Counted from the first letter of the stretch, positions 8,762 through 19,174 are shown. The stretch is 64,000 nt of DNA from Gammaproteobacteria bacterium (GCA_013178375.1 JABLXQ010000026.1:50340-114339), one strand, 5' to 3'. Numbers and translations are program-made. The notes: generated from the sequence alone by a model not told the origin.

Positions 8762-9673
8762 ATGAAAGTTGCGATTCTGTCCCGTAACCGCAATCTGTAT
8801 TCCACCCGTCGTCTGGTAGAAGCGGCTGCGGCAGCCGGGCACGAGGCCCATGTCATCGACACCCTGCGCTGTTACATGAACATGGCCACCGACAAGCCCA
8901 CCATTCACTACAAAGGCAAGTCGCTGGAGGATTTCGACGCGGTGATTCCGCGTATCGGCGCCTCGATCACTTTTTACGGCACCGCCGTGGTCCGCCAGTT
9001 CGAGATGATGGGAGTGTTCACCCTGAACGAATCCGTGGCCATTTCCCGTTCCCGCGACAAGCTGCGGTCATTGCAGCTGCTGTCGCGCAAGGGCATCGGC
9101 ATGCCGGTGACCTGCTTCGCCCACTCCCCCGACGAAATTCCCGATCTGATCGACATGGTGGGCGGCGCGCCACTGGTGATCAAACTGCTGGAAGGCACCC
9201 AGGGCATCGGCGTGGTGCTGGCGGACACCCGCAAGGTGGCCGAAAGCGTGATCGAGGCCTTTCTGGGCCTGAAAGCGAACATTCTGATCCAGGAATACAT
9301 TGCCGAGGCTGGCGGTGCCGACATCCGCTGCTTCGTGATCGGTGACAAGGTGGTGGCGGCCATGAAGCGGCAGGCCAAGCCGGGCGAGTTCCGTTCCAAC
9401 CTGCATCGCGGCGGCAGCGCCAGCCTGGTGAAAATCACGCCGGAGGAGCGGGCGATGGCGGTGCGGGCAGCCAAGATCATGGGGCTGAGCGTGGCGGGTG
9501 TGGACCTGATCCGCTCCCATCGCGGGCCGCTGATCATGGAGGTGAATTCGTCGCCGGGGCTGGAAGGAATCGAGGAAGCCAGCGGCAAGGACATCGCCGG
9601 CATGATCTATTCCCACATCGAAAAACACTGGGCGGAAGGCAAGGCCAACAGCAAGACCGTGAACAAGGGTTGA
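8762..9673 (+). CDS. rimK: Ribosomal protein S6--L-glutamate ligase (RimK, ATP-grasp)
   Basis: A 303-residue ATP-grasp ligase that is RimK along its whole length. The N-terminal domain has [18 protein letters not shown]; the ATP-grasp core has [56 protein letters not shown], the [13 protein letters not shown] loop, and the Mg/ATP-binding [12 protein letters not shown] near the end. RimK adds glutamate residues to the C-terminus of ribosomal protein S6, and in Pseudomonas it is reported to respond to c-di-GMP and alter the proteome. The rimA/rimB partners found in Pseudomonas fluorescens are not beside it. The ATG has only a modest ribosome site (CGGAA), and two anti-SD-like repeats lie upstream. 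Confidence 0.93.
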   Translation: MKVAILSRNRNLYSTRRLVEAAAAAGHEAHVIDTLRCYMNMATDKPTIHYKGKSLEDFDAVIPRIGASITFYGTAVVRQFEMMGVFTLNESVAISRSRDKLRSLQLLSRKGIGMPVTCFAHSPDEIPDLIDMVGGAPLVIKLLEGTQGIGVVLADTRKVAESVIEAFLGLKANILIQEYIAEAGGADIRCFVIGDKVVAAMKRQAKPGEFRSNLHRGGSASLVKITPEERAMAVRAAKIMGLSVAGVDLIRSHRGPLIMEVNSSPGLEGIEEASGKDIAGMIYSHIEKHWAEGKANSKTVNKG

Positions 9674-9744
9674 TTGAATTGCTGGGGCGCCGCGCACGAG
9701 AGTGGCGGCGTCTGCCGTGTTTATTGAAGAGTTTATCCCAGCGT

Positions 9745-10575
9745 TTATTTCAAAGTGAATTTCACCGGCGCGCCGTCGTAGCTCATGCTGAACTGGATGC
9801 CGTCGCGGGTGGGGTTGTCGTTGCCGGTGTTGCTGTCGGAGAAAATCCATTCGCCGGCGGTATCGCGGAAAGTGGCGCTGTAGAAATGCGCGTCTTCGCC
9901 GTTGCGCTCGCCTTCCCGGGTGAGAATGTTGGCGCAGCTGATTGTCTTGTTCGAGCCGTAGCCGCTGAGAGTGCCGATACTGCTGCCGATGTCGCTGGAC
10001 AGTTTGACCCAGCGCGAACTGAAATGGCCGCTGCTGTCGCTGCTCCCGTTGGCGGTGGTTTTGCTGTGGGTGTAGTCGGTGCTGCCAAACTCGATCACCC
10101 GGTTGTCGCGGATGGTGCCCACGGGTTTGACGTTGCCGGGGAAGTTGCCCCACACCAGCTGGTGGTCGCCCTCGAAATGGAAGGTGTAGAGGCGCAGGGA
10201 GGAACTGCAGTCGCTGATGTCGACGCTGGTGCCATTATCTTTCACGAAATGCACATGGGCGATGGTGTCCACGTAGCTGCCTTCCACCGACTCGCCATCC
10301 TCAATGCCGGTTTCGCTCCAGATGTTCCCCGACGCTTCCAGCCAGACGCCGGTCAGGTTCTCGCCCGAAGTGGCGCCTGCGGCGGACTGGGCCTGGGTGC
10401 TGAAGCTGTTGATGGAGGCTTCCATCTCGCGCTGCTGCTGGCTGTTGCTGTCTGGCGCGGGGGATTCCACTGTCACACCGGCTGCGTTGGTGCTGGCGGT
10501 GTTGCCACCAGAACCGCCACCGCAGGCGGTCAGAATAAAGGGGGCCAAAGCGACCAGCAGTTTCGCGTTCTTCAT
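9745..10575 (-). CDS. Uncharacterised secreted lipoprotein
   Basis: A 276-residue protein with a typical lipoprotein signal: MKNAKLL, a hydrophobic core and the lipobox LTAC with Cys18, followed by a Gly/Ser/Asn spacer (GGGSGGNTASTN). Residue +2 is Gly rather than Asp, so by the usual rule it would go to the outer membrane. The mature part is Ser/Thr/Gly-rich and predicted beta-strand rich (NLTGVWLEASGNIW, RVIEFGSTDYTHS). The segment LTGVW resembles the opening of lipocalin-like or META-type bacterial domains, but no family can be assigned. GGGAAG lies 6 bases before the ATG. It is convergent with rimK and not part of the purine operon. Confidence 0.75.
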   Translation of the reverse strand: MKNAKLLVALAPFILTACGGGSGGNTASTNAAGVTVESPAPDSNSQQQREMEASINSFSTQAQSAAGATSGENLTGVWLEASGNIWSETGIEDGESVEGSYVDTIAHVHFVKDNGTSVDISDCSSSLRLYTFHFEGDHQLVWGNFPGNVKPVGTIRDNRVIEFGSTDYTHSKTTANGSSDSSGHFSSRWVKLSSDIGSSIGTLSGYGSNKTISCANILTREGERNGEDAHFYSATFRDTAGEWIFSDSNTGNDNPTRDGIQFSMSYDGAPVKFTLK

Positions 10576-10771
10576 AAGACTTCCCGATTGGAGTTGTTGT
10601 TATGGGCCACCTGATCACCATAGGGTGTCATGCCCTGCGGGTGACGTGTGATCAAATATTAGACAATTTGAATGCAGGGGTGGGTCGTAATATCTGTGGA
10701 AAATCTAGGTGGAATGGAAAGCGAATGTTGCGTTTTGTAAGCGGGGGGGGTATGGAGGAGTGTCTGGATGG

Positions 10772-10800
10772 GGAGTGACGCCTGGAAAGGGCGCCACTCC
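10772..10800. repeat. Hairpin between purD and the lipoprotein gene
   Basis: GGAGTGACGCC can pair with GGCGCCACTCC (one mismatch) over a 7-base loop, directly after the purD stop on the minus strand. No T-run follows, so it may be a Rho-type or weak terminator, or stabilise the 3' end of the purD message. Confidence 0.5.
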
Positions 10801-10807
10801 GTAAGCG

Positions 10808-12100
10808 TCAGGACTGGGAGCGTTCCCGTGCCACTGCCCGGTAACCAATGTCGTCACGGTAATAGACGTTGCTCCAGTTGATCTGCTTCACCAGATCATA
10901 GGCGCGGGCCTGGGCCTGAGCCACGGTGTCGCCCAGGGCCACGGCGCACAGTACCCGGCCGCCGTTGGTTACTACCCGGCCCTCTTTCAGCGTGGTGCCG
11001 GCGTGGAATACCTTGGCGTTGTCCTGCTCCTGTTCCGGCAGGCCCAGAATGATGTCGCCTTTATTGTAATCATCCGGATAGCCGCCAGCCGCCATCACCA
11101 CACCCAGCGATGCGCGCGGGTCCCATTGTGCTTCGGTCTGGTTCAGCTTGCCTTCCAGCGCCAGGTCCACCAGCTCTACCAGATCCGACTGCAGCCGCAT
11201 CATGATCGGCTGGGTTTCCGGATCGCCGAAGCGGCAGTTGAATTCCAGCACCTTGGGCGTGCCGTCGGCGGCGATCATCACGCCGGCGTACAGAAATCCG
11301 GTGTAAATATTGCCCTCATCCGCCATGCCGCGCACGGTTGGATAAATCACCTCGTCCATGATGCGCTGCGAAATTTCCGGCGTAACTACCGGAGCCGGGG
11401 AGTAGGCGCCCATGCCGCCGGTGTTGGGGCCCTGGTCGCCGTTGTCGCGGGCCTTGTGGTCCTGTGAGGTGGCCATGGGCAGCACGTTCTCGCCGTCGAC
11501 CATGCAGATGAAACTGGCTTCCTCGCCCACCAGAAATTCCTCGATCACAACGCGGTTGCCGGCGTCACCGAATTTGTTGCCCGCCAGCATGTCGTTCACG
11601 GCAGCGATCGCTTCGGCTTCGGTCTGCGCCAGGATTACGCCCTTGCCGGCGGCGAGGCCATCGGCTTTCACCACAATCGGCGCGCCCTGCTGTTTGATGT
11701 AGGCGACAGCCTTGTCGATTTCAGTGAAGTTGCCGTAGGCGGCGGTGGGGATTTTGTGGCGGGCCAGAAAATCCTTGGTGAACGCTTTGGAACCTTCCAG
11801 TTGCGCGGCGTTTTGGGTAGGGCCGTAGCATTTCAGGTTGGCGGCGCGGAATGCATCCACCACTCCATTCACGAGCGGAGCTTCGGGTCCGACAATAGTC
11901 AGATAAACGTTATTCTGTTTGGCGAACTGCACCAGCTTGTCGATGGCCAGTACATCGATGGCGACGTTTTCCACCTTTGCTTCCAGCGCAGTGCCGGCAT
12001 TGCCCGGCGCGACAAACACTTTTTCCACCTTGGATGACTGGGCCACTTTCCAGGCCAGCGCGTGTTCACGTCCGCCGTTGCCAATGATCAGAATGTTCAT
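10808..12100 (-). CDS. purD: Phosphoribosylamine--glycine ligase (GARS)
   Basis: A 430-residue ATP-grasp enzyme joining glycine to 5-phosphoribosylamine in purine synthesis. Family signatures are clear: MNILIIGNGGREHALAWK at the N-terminus, YGPTQNAAQLEGSKAFTKDF, VVKADGLAAGKGVI, and the GARS signature RFGDPETQPIMMRL. ATG 12100 was chosen because GAGGA lies 6 bases upstream and it gives the family's usual length; a longer in-frame start would add 11 residues of no merit. It is the last gene of a purH-antiporter-purD transcription unit, 29 bases after the antiporter. Confidence 0.97.
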   Translation of the reverse strand: MNILIIGNGGREHALAWKVAQSSKVEKVFVAPGNAGTALEAKVENVAIDVLAIDKLVQFAKQNNVYLTIVGPEAPLVNGVVDAFRAANLKCYGPTQNAAQLEGSKAFTKDFLARHKIPTAAYGNFTEIDKAVAYIKQQGAPIVVKADGLAAGKGVILAQTEAEAIAAVNDMLAGNKFGDAGNRVVIEEFLVGEEASFICMVDGENVLPMATSQDHKARDNGDQGPNTGGMGAYSPAPVVTPEISQRIMDEVIYPTVRGMADEGNIYTGFLYAGVMIAADGTPKVLEFNCRFGDPETQPIMMRLQSDLVELVDLALEGKLNQTEAQWDPRASLGVVMAAGGYPDDYNKGDIILGLPEQEQDNAKVFHAGTTLKEGRVVTNGGRVLCAVALGDTVAQAQARAYDLVKQINWSNVYYRDDIGYRAVARERSQS

Positions 12101-12129
12101 GCTGTTTCCTCGGTTCGAAAAGGTGTTGT

Positions 12130-13980
12130 TCAAGTTGTTTCGGCCGGACCGGTGGCTATTTTCACGGCGTCGGGCCTGGGCTCCGCTGGCGGTTCAATCA
12201 GCGCCACCAGGGTCCAGCCTTTCTGCGGTTGCAGTTCCTGTTCCGGTGTCACGACATGAACCCAGCCATTGGGTTCGCGCGCGAACAGCAGAGTGGCCCG
12301 GTCTCCATGCAAGGTTTGATAGTCGGTCCAGCCAAAACCGTCCGTCAGATGGGTGCTGTAGATTTCGGCACCCTGGGCAAGCAGGCTGGCAAATTGCGGA
12401 AATGCTAGCGCCGGTTTGCCCAGCAGCTGTCCACGATGTTCATCACTGGCCCGGTGTTTGTCGGTGCGGCGGCTCTCCTGGCCACTTACCAGGCTGTACA
12501 GGTGTTGCTTGCCGAATTCATGGCGAAACCGCATACACGCAAGAGTATTCATCTCGCCGGCCGAAGACAGTCCCAGCAGATGTCCCAGCCCTACCAGGTC
12601 CAGATGTGCCTCTGCATGTTGCGACGCCGGATTGCCGAAGTATACCGGCAGATTTTCCATGCGGGCTGCGCGAATATTTTCCCAGCTGGAATCGGTCAGC
12701 AACACCCGCTTGTCCAGTTGCTTCAGGGCCTTTGCGACGGCCCGCGCGACGGGATTGGCACCAACGATCAGAAAGCCGCTGGGTGCCGGCTCCGACACCT
12801 TAAGCAGATTGGCCAGGGGCCTGGCGGTCGCGCTCTGCAGCAGTACCGTGCCGATGATGACTGCAAAGGTCAACGGCACCAACAGAGTGGCGCCTTCGTA
12901 GCCATCCGCTGTCAGCCGGATTGCAAAAATGGCAGAAACGGCTGCCGCCACAATACCGCGCGGGGAAATCCATGCCAGCAGCATCCGTTCCTGCCAGCTT
13001 AATTGCGAACCCAGGGTCGACAGGAACACATTCAGCGGGCGCGCCACCAGTTGCACTACCAGCAGCAGTACCAGTACGGCGGGCCCCAGACCCAACAACG
13101 AATCCAGATCCAGCATGGCTGCCAGCAGAATAAACAGGCCTGAAATCAGCAATACGCTGAGGTTTTCCTTGAAATGCAGGATATGGCGGACATCCACGTC
13201 TTTCATGTTCGCCAGCCACATGCCCATCACGGTAACGGCCAGCAGGCCGGATTCGTGCACGATAAGATTGGCGGTAATAAATATCACCAGCACCGTGGTA
13301 AGCGCGGCAAACGTGTGCAGATAGTCTGGCAGCCATTGCCGGCGCATGACCTGGCCCAATGTCCAGCCACCGGCGATACCTGAGATCACGCCGCAGCCAA
13401 TGACACCGGTGAACGTCAGCATGCCATGACTCAGGCCCATGCCGTCGCTGCTGGCGATGATGAAGCTGTACACCACAACCGCCAGTAGCGCGCCGATGGG
13501 ATCGATGATGATGCCTTCCCAGCGCAGGATGTTGGCGACGGTGGCTGTGGGCCGCACAACGCGCAACATGGGAACAATGACCGTAGGTCCGGTGACCAGA
13601 GTCAGGGTGCCGAACAGTATTGCCATCTCCCAGCTCAAGTGCAGCAAATAGTGGCTGGCCACAGCAATGACAACCCAGGTGGAAAGTGCGCCCAGCGACA
13701 CCATCCGTTGCACCACTTTGCCGACATCACTCCATTCAGACAGATGCAGGGTCAGGCTGCCTTCAAACAGGATCAGGGCCACGGCGGCTGAAACGACGGG
13801 AAACAACATGGTGCCGAACAGTGCTTTGGGATCCAGCAGTCCCAGAACCGGTCCGGCCAGGATGCCCGATAACAACAGCAGCAGAATGGCCGGCAGTCGT
13901 AATCGCCATGCCAGCCATTGACTGGCGAGAGCGGCGGTGCCGATACCGGCGAACGCAATCAGGATCTGTGACTCAGTCAT
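12130..13980 (-). CDS. CPA1-type Na+/H+ antiporter with C-terminal TrkA-N (RCK) domain
   Basis: A 616-residue protein. The N-terminal 390 residues carry about 12 membrane spans with antiporter landmarks: LRLPAILLLLLSGILAGP, LILFEGSLTLHL, TLVTGPTVIVPML, and WEGIIIDPIGA, the ion-binding Asp motif of the NhaP/CPA1 branch. The cytoplasmic tail begins with a Rossmann-type segment (SGFLIVGANPVARAVAKALKQLDKRVLLTD), as in TrkA-N domains, and may gate transport by nucleotide binding. It exchanges Na+ or K+ for H+ across the inner membrane. It sits between purH (39 bases upstream) and purD (29 bases downstream) on the same strand, so it is probably in the purine operon; in Pseudomonas those two genes are adjacent. 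Which cation it carries cannot be told. Confidence 0.85.
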   Translation of the reverse strand: MTESQILIAFAGIGTAALASQWLAWRLRLPAILLLLLSGILAGPVLGLLDPKALFGTMLFPVVSAAVALILFEGSLTLHLSEWSDVGKVVQRMVSLGALSTWVVIAVASHYLLHLSWEMAILFGTLTLVTGPTVIVPMLRVVRPTATVANILRWEGIIIDPIGALLAVVVYSFIIASSDGMGLSHGMLTFTGVIGCGVISGIAGGWTLGQVMRRQWLPDYLHTFAALTTVLVIFITANLIVHESGLLAVTVMGMWLANMKDVDVRHILHFKENLSVLLISGLFILLAAMLDLDSLLGLGPAVLVLLLVVQLVARPLNVFLSTLGSQLSWQERMLLAWISPRGIVAAAVSAIFAIRLTADGYEGATLLVPLTFAVIIGTVLLQSATARPLANLLKVSEPAPSGFLIVGANPVARAVAKALKQLDKRVLLTDSSWENIRAARMENLPVYFGNPASQHAEAHLDLVGLGHLLGLSSAGEMNTLACMRFRHEFGKQHLYSLVSGQESRRTDKHRASDEHRGQLLGKPALAFPQFASLLAQGAEIYSTHLTDGFGWTDYQTLHGDRATLLFAREPNGWVHVVTPEQELQPQKGWTLVALIEPPAEPRPDAVKIATGPAETT

Positions 13981-14019
13981 GTGGGCTCCCAATCGCGTTT
14001 CGCCGGCGCGAGGCGGCTG

Positions 14020-15585
14020 TTAGTGCCGGAAATGCCGCATCCCGGTAAACACCATCGCAATGTCCGCCTCGTCCGCAGCCGCAATCACTTCTTCGTCGCG
14101 AATCGAACCGCCGGGCTGGATCACCGCACGAATGCCTGCCTTCGCCGCCGCATCAATACCATCGCGGAACGGGAAAAACGCATCCGACGCCATCACTGAT
14201 CCCGGTACCACCAGACCTTCGTCTTCCGCCTTGATACCGGCGATCTTTGCGCTGTACACCCGGCTCATCTGACCAGCACCGATGCCGATTGTCTGCAGAT
14301 TCTTCGCATACACGATCGCATTGGATTTCACAAATTTCGCCACCTGCCAGCAGAACAGCAAATCGCGCATTTCTTCGGCAGACGGCGCGCGCTTTGTCAC
14401 CAGCTTCAGATCGGATTGTGTGATCATGCCGTTGTCGCGATCCTGCACCAGCAGGCCACCGTTCACGCGCTTGTAATCGAATCCTGCGGTGCGGGCCGCC
14501 CAGGGCTCACACACCAGCAGACGCACATTCTTTTTCTCGCCCACAATCGCAATCGCAGCATTGCTCGCGCCCGGTGCGATGATCACTTCCACGAACTGCT
14601 TGTCGACGATATTGCGCGCGGTCTTCTCGTCCAGCGGCTGGTTGAAGGCAATGATGCCGCCGAAGGCAGAGGTGGGATCAGTCAGAAATGCGCGCTCATA
14701 GGCTTCATTGATATTCGCGCCGATGGCCACGCCACAGGGATTGGCGTGCTTCACAATCACACACGCGGGTTCGGCAAACGACTTCACACATTCCAGCGCG
14801 GCATCAGTATCCGCCACGTTGTTGAACGACAGTTCCTTGCCCTGCAATTGCTTTGCAGTGCTCACGCTGGGCTCGGCGGGTTTGGCTTCACGATAGAACG
14901 CGGCGCGCTGGTGAGGGTTCTCGCCGTAGCGCATCTCCTGCACTTTCTCGAACTGCATGTTGAAGGTGCGGGGGAAGGGCGTCTTGCTGCCGTCGTTCTG
15001 CAGGCTGCCCAGATAATTTGCGATCATGCCATCGTATTTTGCAGTGTGTTCAAACGCAGCCAGCGCCAGTTCGAAACGGGTGCGGTCACTCACTACATTG
15101 CCGCCGGATTTCATTTCATCCAGCACGCGGCCGTAGTCGGACGCGTTCACCACGATGGTGACCCACTTATGATTCTTGGCGGAGGAGCGCACCATGGTCG
15201 GGCCGCCGATATCGATGTTCTCGATCGCCGTTTCCAGATCACAATCCGGCTTGGCCACGGTCTGTTCAAACGGATACAGGTTCACCGCCACCAGGTCGAT
15301 CGGAGTAATGCCGTGCTGCTGCATCGCAGCGTCATCGGTGCCGCGCCGGCCCAGAATGCCGCCGTGTACTTTCGGGTGCAGGGTTTTCACGCGGCCATCC
15401 ATCATTTCCGGGAAGCCGGTGTACTCGGATACTTCCACCGCGCTCACCCCCTGTTCCCGCAGCAGCTTGTAGGTGCCGCCAGTTGAAAGGATTTCGACGC
15501 CCAGGGCGCTGAGGGCGCGGGCAAAGTCGACGATGCCGGTTTTGTCGGAAACACTGATTAATGCGCGTTTGATGGGCTGGCTCAT
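14020..15585 (-). CDS. purH: Bifunctional AICAR formyltransferase / IMP cyclohydrolase
   Basis: A 521-residue enzyme for the last two steps of IMP synthesis. The N-terminal IMP cyclohydrolase domain starts [20 protein letters not shown] and contains [13 protein letters not shown] and [16 protein letters not shown]. The transformylase domain has [10 protein letters not shown] with the catalytic Lys-His pair, and the protein ends in GMRHFRH, as PurH normally does. ATG 15585 gives the standard N-terminus; an upstream in-frame start would add an unrelated 20-residue tail. It is first in the purH-antiporter-purD unit and is separated from fis by a hairpin. Confidence 0.97.
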   Translation of the reverse strand: MSQPIKRALISVSDKTGIVDFARALSALGVEILSTGGTYKLLREQGVSAVEVSEYTGFPEMMDGRVKTLHPKVHGGILGRRGTDDAAMQQHGITPIDLVAVNLYPFEQTVAKPDCDLETAIENIDIGGPTMVRSSAKNHKWVTIVVNASDYGRVLDEMKSGGNVVSDRTRFELALAAFEHTAKYDGMIANYLGSLQNDGSKTPFPRTFNMQFEKVQEMRYGENPHQRAAFYREAKPAEPSVSTAKQLQGKELSFNNVADTDAALECVKSFAEPACVIVKHANPCGVAIGANINEAYERAFLTDPTSAFGGIIAFNQPLDEKTARNIVDKQFVEVIIAPGASNAAIAIVGEKKNVRLLVCEPWAARTAGFDYKRVNGGLLVQDRDNGMITQSDLKLVTKRAPSAEEMRDLLFCWQVAKFVKSNAIVYAKNLQTIGIGAGQMSRVYSAKIAGIKAEDEGLVVPGSVMASDAFFPFRDGIDAAAKAGIRAVIQPGGSIRDEEVIAAADEADIAMVFTGMRHFRH

Positions 15586-15745
15586 GATGGCTGTCTGTCG
15601 CGTAATGCTGGAGTGGGATGGCTCGCGCAGAGGCATGGCCGCCATGCGAGGGGCGCCATTGTAGTCGGAATCGGGGCCAGATTTAAGACGGAGGCCAAAA
15701 AAACACCAAGGTGGCGTTCAACCGATTGCCTGTCGCTGAATACAT

Positions 15746-15785
15746 CAACAGCGGCTTTCCCTGCAGGAGGGATGGGCCGCTGTTG
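15746..15785. terminator. Hairpin between fis and purH
   Basis: Perfect 10-bp stem, CAACAGCGGC (15746-15755) with GCCGCTGTTG (15776-15785), and a 20-base loop that can itself pair. It follows the fis stop on the minus strand. No long T-run is present, so termination is likely but not certain. Confidence 0.55.
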
Positions 15786-15797
15786 CCGCCAGACTGA

Positions 15798-16133
15798 TCA
15801 GATCAGTCCGTAGGTCTTCAGCTTCTTGCGCAGGGTACCGCGGTTCAGTCCAAGCAGGATGGATGCCTTGGTCTGGTTACCTCTGGTGTATTCCATAACG
15901 GTTTCCAGCAGGGGTGCCTCAACTTCGGATAGCACCATGCCGTAGACATCGGTTACGGGCTGGCCGTCCAGGTGGGCAAAGTAATTACGCAGTGCCTTGT
16001 GGACGTTGTCACGGATGGTCTGGTTGCCTTGTTCAACAGGCGTCACCAAGTGCTGCTTCAGTTCCGCGCTGCTGGCTGAGGTTGCGTTGCTTGCGTAGGT
16101 TGCGTCGTCGTCTTGGTAGTTTGCTTCGTTCAT
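15798..16133 (-). CDS. fis: DNA-binding protein Fis
   Basis: A 111-residue nucleoid protein. The C-terminal half is the Fis/NtrC-type helix-turn-helix: [36 protein letters not shown], differing little from E. coli Fis. The N-terminal 30 residues are a longer acidic/polar tail than in E. coli (98 residues), as in Pseudomonas. Fis bends DNA and modulates rRNA, supercoiling and recombination. Its ATG overlaps the dusB stop (ATGA, 16130-16133), reproducing the classical dusB-fis operon and suggesting translational coupling. Confidence 0.96.
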   Translation of the reverse strand: MNEANYQDDDATYASNATSASSAELKQHLVTPVEQGNQTIRDNVHKALRNYFAHLDGQPVTDVYGMVLSEVEAPLLETVMEYTRGNQTKASILLGLNRGTLRKKLKTYGLI

Positions 16134-17122
16134 GCCGCCATTACCTCTCCCTCGATTAGTTGCTCAAAATAATCCTGAGCACTGGCGAGTTGATCTGCTG
16201 GTGTTTCAAGCGTGTTAAAACGTGACCTGAATTGTGCTCCCAACGGCAAATGTTGTACATACCAGCCCAGGTGTTTTCTGGCTATACGTACGCCCAGATG
16301 CTCGCCATAAAAGTCATGCAGCCGGTGCAGATGCTCCACCGAAATTTCCTGCATTTCCGAGTATGCCGGTGCCGGAAGCGTTTCCCCCGATTCGAGAAAA
16401 TGGGCGATCTCTCGAAAGATCCAGGGATTGCCCTGTGCTGCCCGCCCGATCATGATGCCATCGGCGCCGGTGCTGCGAAGGATTTGAACTGCTTGGAGGG
16501 GAGTGGTGATGTCGCCATTGGCAAATACCGGGATACTGACGGCTTCCTTGATTTGCGCAATGGTGTCGTATTCCACCTTGCCCTTGAACCCGCAGGCTCG
16601 TGTCCTTCCATGAACTGCCAGTGCCTGAATGCCCGTGTCTTCCGCGATGCGGGCAATGGTGAGGCCATTGCGCTGATCGGGCGACCATCCGGTACGAATC
16701 TTCAGGGTGACCGGTACATCCACAGCAGCCACTACGGCTTTCAATATGGATCTGACCAGTACTTCATCTTTGAGCAAAGCCGAACCTGCTGCTTTCTTGC
16801 AAACCTTCTTGGCGGGGCAACCCATGTTGATGTCAACGATCTGGGCGCCACGTTCCACACAAAGTCTTGCTGCTTCTGCCATCTGGTCGGGGTCGTTGCC
16901 GGCGATCTGTACGGAGCGCGGCTCGGGTTCGTCCTGATGGATCAGGCGCAGGCTGGATTTGCGGGATTGCCAAAGGCTGGTATCGCAGGTCAGCATTTCC
17001 GCTACCACCATGCCGGCGCCGAGGCGCATGCAGAGAAGTCGGAACGGCTGGTCGGTGACGCCGGCCATGGGTGCAAGTATCACTGGGCTTTTCAGTGTGT
17101 AGGGCCCGATTCGAGGGGACAT
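16130..17122 (-). CDS. dusB: tRNA-dihydrouridine synthase B
   Basis: A 330-residue FMN-dependent TIM-barrel enzyme reducing uridine to dihydrouridine in the tRNA D-loop. Seen: [15 protein letters not shown] at the N-terminus, the signature [21 protein letters not shown] with the catalytic Cys in [30 protein letters not shown] and [13 protein letters not shown] for FMN phosphate binding. The C-terminal helical domain follows ([13 protein letters not shown]). It is first in the dusB-fis operon. The ATG at 17122 gives the normal N-terminus. Confidence 0.96.
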   Translation of the reverse strand: MSPRIGPYTLKSPVILAPMAGVTDQPFRLLCMRLGAGMVVAEMLTCDTSLWQSRKSSLRLIHQDEPEPRSVQIAGNDPDQMAEAARLCVERGAQIVDINMGCPAKKVCKKAAGSALLKDEVLVRSILKAVVAAVDVPVTLKIRTGWSPDQRNGLTIARIAEDTGIQALAVHGRTRACGFKGKVEYDTIAQIKEAVSIPVFANGDITTPLQAVQILRSTGADGIMIGRAAQGNPWIFREIAHFLESGETLPAPAYSEMQEISVEHLHRLHDFYGEHLGVRIARKHLGWYVQHLPLGAQFRSRFNTLETPADQLASAQDYFEQLIEGEVMAA

Positions 17123-17180
17123 TCGAACTCCCGATCAATAAAACGCCTAATGATATTCAGCCGTGCTTAAAGATCGAGCT

Positions 17181-17209
17181 ATCATAGCGGGAAGATGGGG
17201 CAGAATAAA
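17181..17209 (-). promoter_or_regulatory. Possible promoter of dusB-fis
   Basis: On the minus strand TATGAT (17186-17181) lies about 60 bases before the dusB ATG, with TTTATT (17209-17204) at a 17-base spacing. The -10 is good and the -35 weak, so this is a tentative assignment. Confidence 0.3.
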
Positions 17210-17301
17210 CAGGGTTTTAAACGGTTTTGTAAAATAAACCGACTGTTGGTGAATGTTCAGCCACGGGACGGCACCAGTTGTGTCAAAAACCCGCAATCTG
17301 G

Positions 17302-18942
17302 CTATTTTTTGCCGTCCACAGGCAGGAATGCCAGCTGATAATTGACGGCGTTTTTGCCCGGGTCGACGATTTCCAGGGTCAGGTGGACAGGCGTGTTGGC
17401 TGGCATGCGCTGGATGTCGACGCTGGTGTCGTGGATGTATTCGGTGGGCAGGAAGCGCCGGCTGGCCAGCGGATTGTTATTGATGTCCTCGAAGGTGAGC
17501 TGCACAACCGGGAATGGCTGTTCGAAAGGAGCGGTGTTCTTGATGATGACATCGATGACCAGGGCGTTGCGTTCATGGGGATGGGAACGGACTACCAGAT
17601 TGGCGCTGACGATGCGGGAAAGGTCACTCTGGGCAGGCAGGGTGCAGCCGGCGGGTTTGCACACCATTTCCAGCCAGGGGCGCAGGGCCGGGTTGCGTGC
17701 CACTTCATCCAGGTTGAAATAAACGTACTGGGCCGCCAGCGCAATCAGTAGCAGGAGTGAGCCCAGTAGCATGAGGGCGATGCGCAGTGGCCGGCGCGGT
17801 GGTTCATCCTCACCAAACTGCAATGCACTGAGGCGTACCTGCCGGTTGATCACGTCATTGCTGTCCTGGAACAGCTTCATCGGGGTGATTTCTTCTTCCT
17901 GCTCTTTCTGCTCCAGTTCGTCTGCGATTTCCAGCTTGGCAGCGGGCGCGACGGGCTCGTCGGCCAGCGTGTTGACGGCATCGGGATTGTCCAGCATGCG
18001 GAAGAAGTCTTCGGTGTCGTCGTTGCGCAGGTTTTTGGCGTCGGACTTTTCCCTGGATTTGACCTTGGGCTGGCGCTGGCGTTCGGCCTTCGCCCGTTCC
18101 ACTGCTTCACGCCGGCTGCGGGCCAGTTCGCGCGCGGCAAAAGGGTTCTGGTCTTCGGGTTTTCCGGGTTCGTCCATCAGAATCGACAGTCCGCTGTCTT
18201 TCTTGACGGGCTTTTCGTCTTCCTCCAGTTCGTCCAGCATGGCCTTGGCCCAGGACTCGTCGTCGCTGGTGGCACCGGTACCCAGTTCCTTTTCTTCCAG
18301 TTCGCTAATGGCGAAGGGATCGTCGCTGCCGAACAGGCCCAGGGTTTTGAAGGTGTCGCTGAGGTCGTCTCCGGTACGTTTCTTTTTGGGTTTGTCCGGC
18401 TTGGGTGCGATGTCGTCATCTTCCAGGCTGAAGGCGCTGTCGGCGCTGGAGATGGTGCCCAGCTTTTTCTTGCCGGCTGGTGCGTCGTCATGAATCAGAT
18501 CGTCGTCGGCGGCGTCCTCGCCCAGTTCCTTGAGCAAATCCTCGGCCCAGGATTCGTCGCCGCCCTTTTTCTTCTTGCCAGCGGTGCCGGCTTGCGGATA
18601 GCCGAATTCGTCAGTGCCGGTTTCAGTGTCGAGAGAGGCGCGGTAATCCTCGCTGAACAGGTCTTCGTCTTCACCGGCGTCAAGGTTCAGGTCGGCAGAA
18701 TCGTAGGGATCAAGGCCGGTATCGTCCTCCATGACGAAGGCTTCCTGCACGGGGTCGGGGCGCGGGGCTGGCTGGGTGCGAATTTCCTCGACCACGGCGG
18801 TTTTGACGATGTGTTCGGATGCGTGGAAGACCTGGTAGCAGGCGCCGCAACGGACAGCGCCACCGGCAATATCCAGTTGTGCCTGGGTGAGCCGGAAGGT
18901 AGTGCTGCAGTGAGGGCACTTGGTTAGCAGGGTTTCGGTCAT
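17302..18942 (-). CDS. Zinc-ribbon membrane protein with DUF3426 domain
   Basis: A 546-residue protein. The N-terminus is the MJ0042-type zinc ribbon (KCPHCSTTFRLTQAQL...VRCGACYQVF, two CxxC pairs). A long, highly charged, low-complexity middle follows (residues about 60-370, rich in Asp, Glu and Lys, probably disordered). Then come one membrane span (LRIALMLLGSLLLLIALAAQ) and a DUF3426 domain of about 150 residues (LSRIVSANLVVRSHPHERNALVIDVIIKN). Family members of this design sit between dusB and prmA in Pseudomonas. Topology predicts a cytoplasmic zinc ribbon and a periplasmic DUF3426. The function is unknown. It has 232 bases to itself before prmA and is probably transcribed alone or with dusB downstream. 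Confidence 0.85.
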   Translation of the reverse strand: MTETLLTKCPHCSTTFRLTQAQLDIAGGAVRCGACYQVFHASEHIVKTAVVEEIRTQPAPRPDPVQEAFVMEDDTGLDPYDSADLNLDAGEDEDLFSEDYRASLDTETGTDEFGYPQAGTAGKKKKGGDESWAEDLLKELGEDAADDDLIHDDAPAGKKKLGTISSADSAFSLEDDDIAPKPDKPKKKRTGDDLSDTFKTLGLFGSDDPFAISELEEKELGTGATSDDESWAKAMLDELEEDEKPVKKDSGLSILMDEPGKPEDQNPFAARELARSRREAVERAKAERQRQPKVKSREKSDAKNLRNDDTEDFFRMLDNPDAVNTLADEPVAPAAKLEIADELEQKEQEEEITPMKLFQDSNDVINRQVRLSALQFGEDEPPRRPLRIALMLLGSLLLLIALAAQYVYFNLDEVARNPALRPWLEMVCKPAGCTLPAQSDLSRIVSANLVVRSHPHERNALVIDVIIKNTAPFEQPFPVVQLTFEDINNNPLASRRFLPTEYIHDTSVDIQRMPANTPVHLTLEIVDPGKNAVNYQLAFLPVDGKK

Positions 18943-19174
18943 TGAGAGCTGCGCCTGTCCTTGTTTTCATCGCGGGACGCCCAGCTTCGAGGCCGGTGGC
19001 GGGCGTCGGGTATCATTTTGATTGTACACCGATTGCGCGCAGCGGGAGTGAAGCGCGCCCGGTTTTATCAATTATTGCAGCTTTGCTGAAAAGCGGCGGG
19101 AAATTGCTGGGCGCGAGGCGCAATTCGTGAATTGCCGACGGTTTCGGTGGCGCGTGCGGGTGCGCTGACCGGGG

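Noticed and set aside
19120..19135. Inverted repeat GCAATTC-GT-GAATTGC after prmA
   Set aside because: Only 7-bp arms, no T-run and no promoter nearby; not enough to call a terminator or operator.
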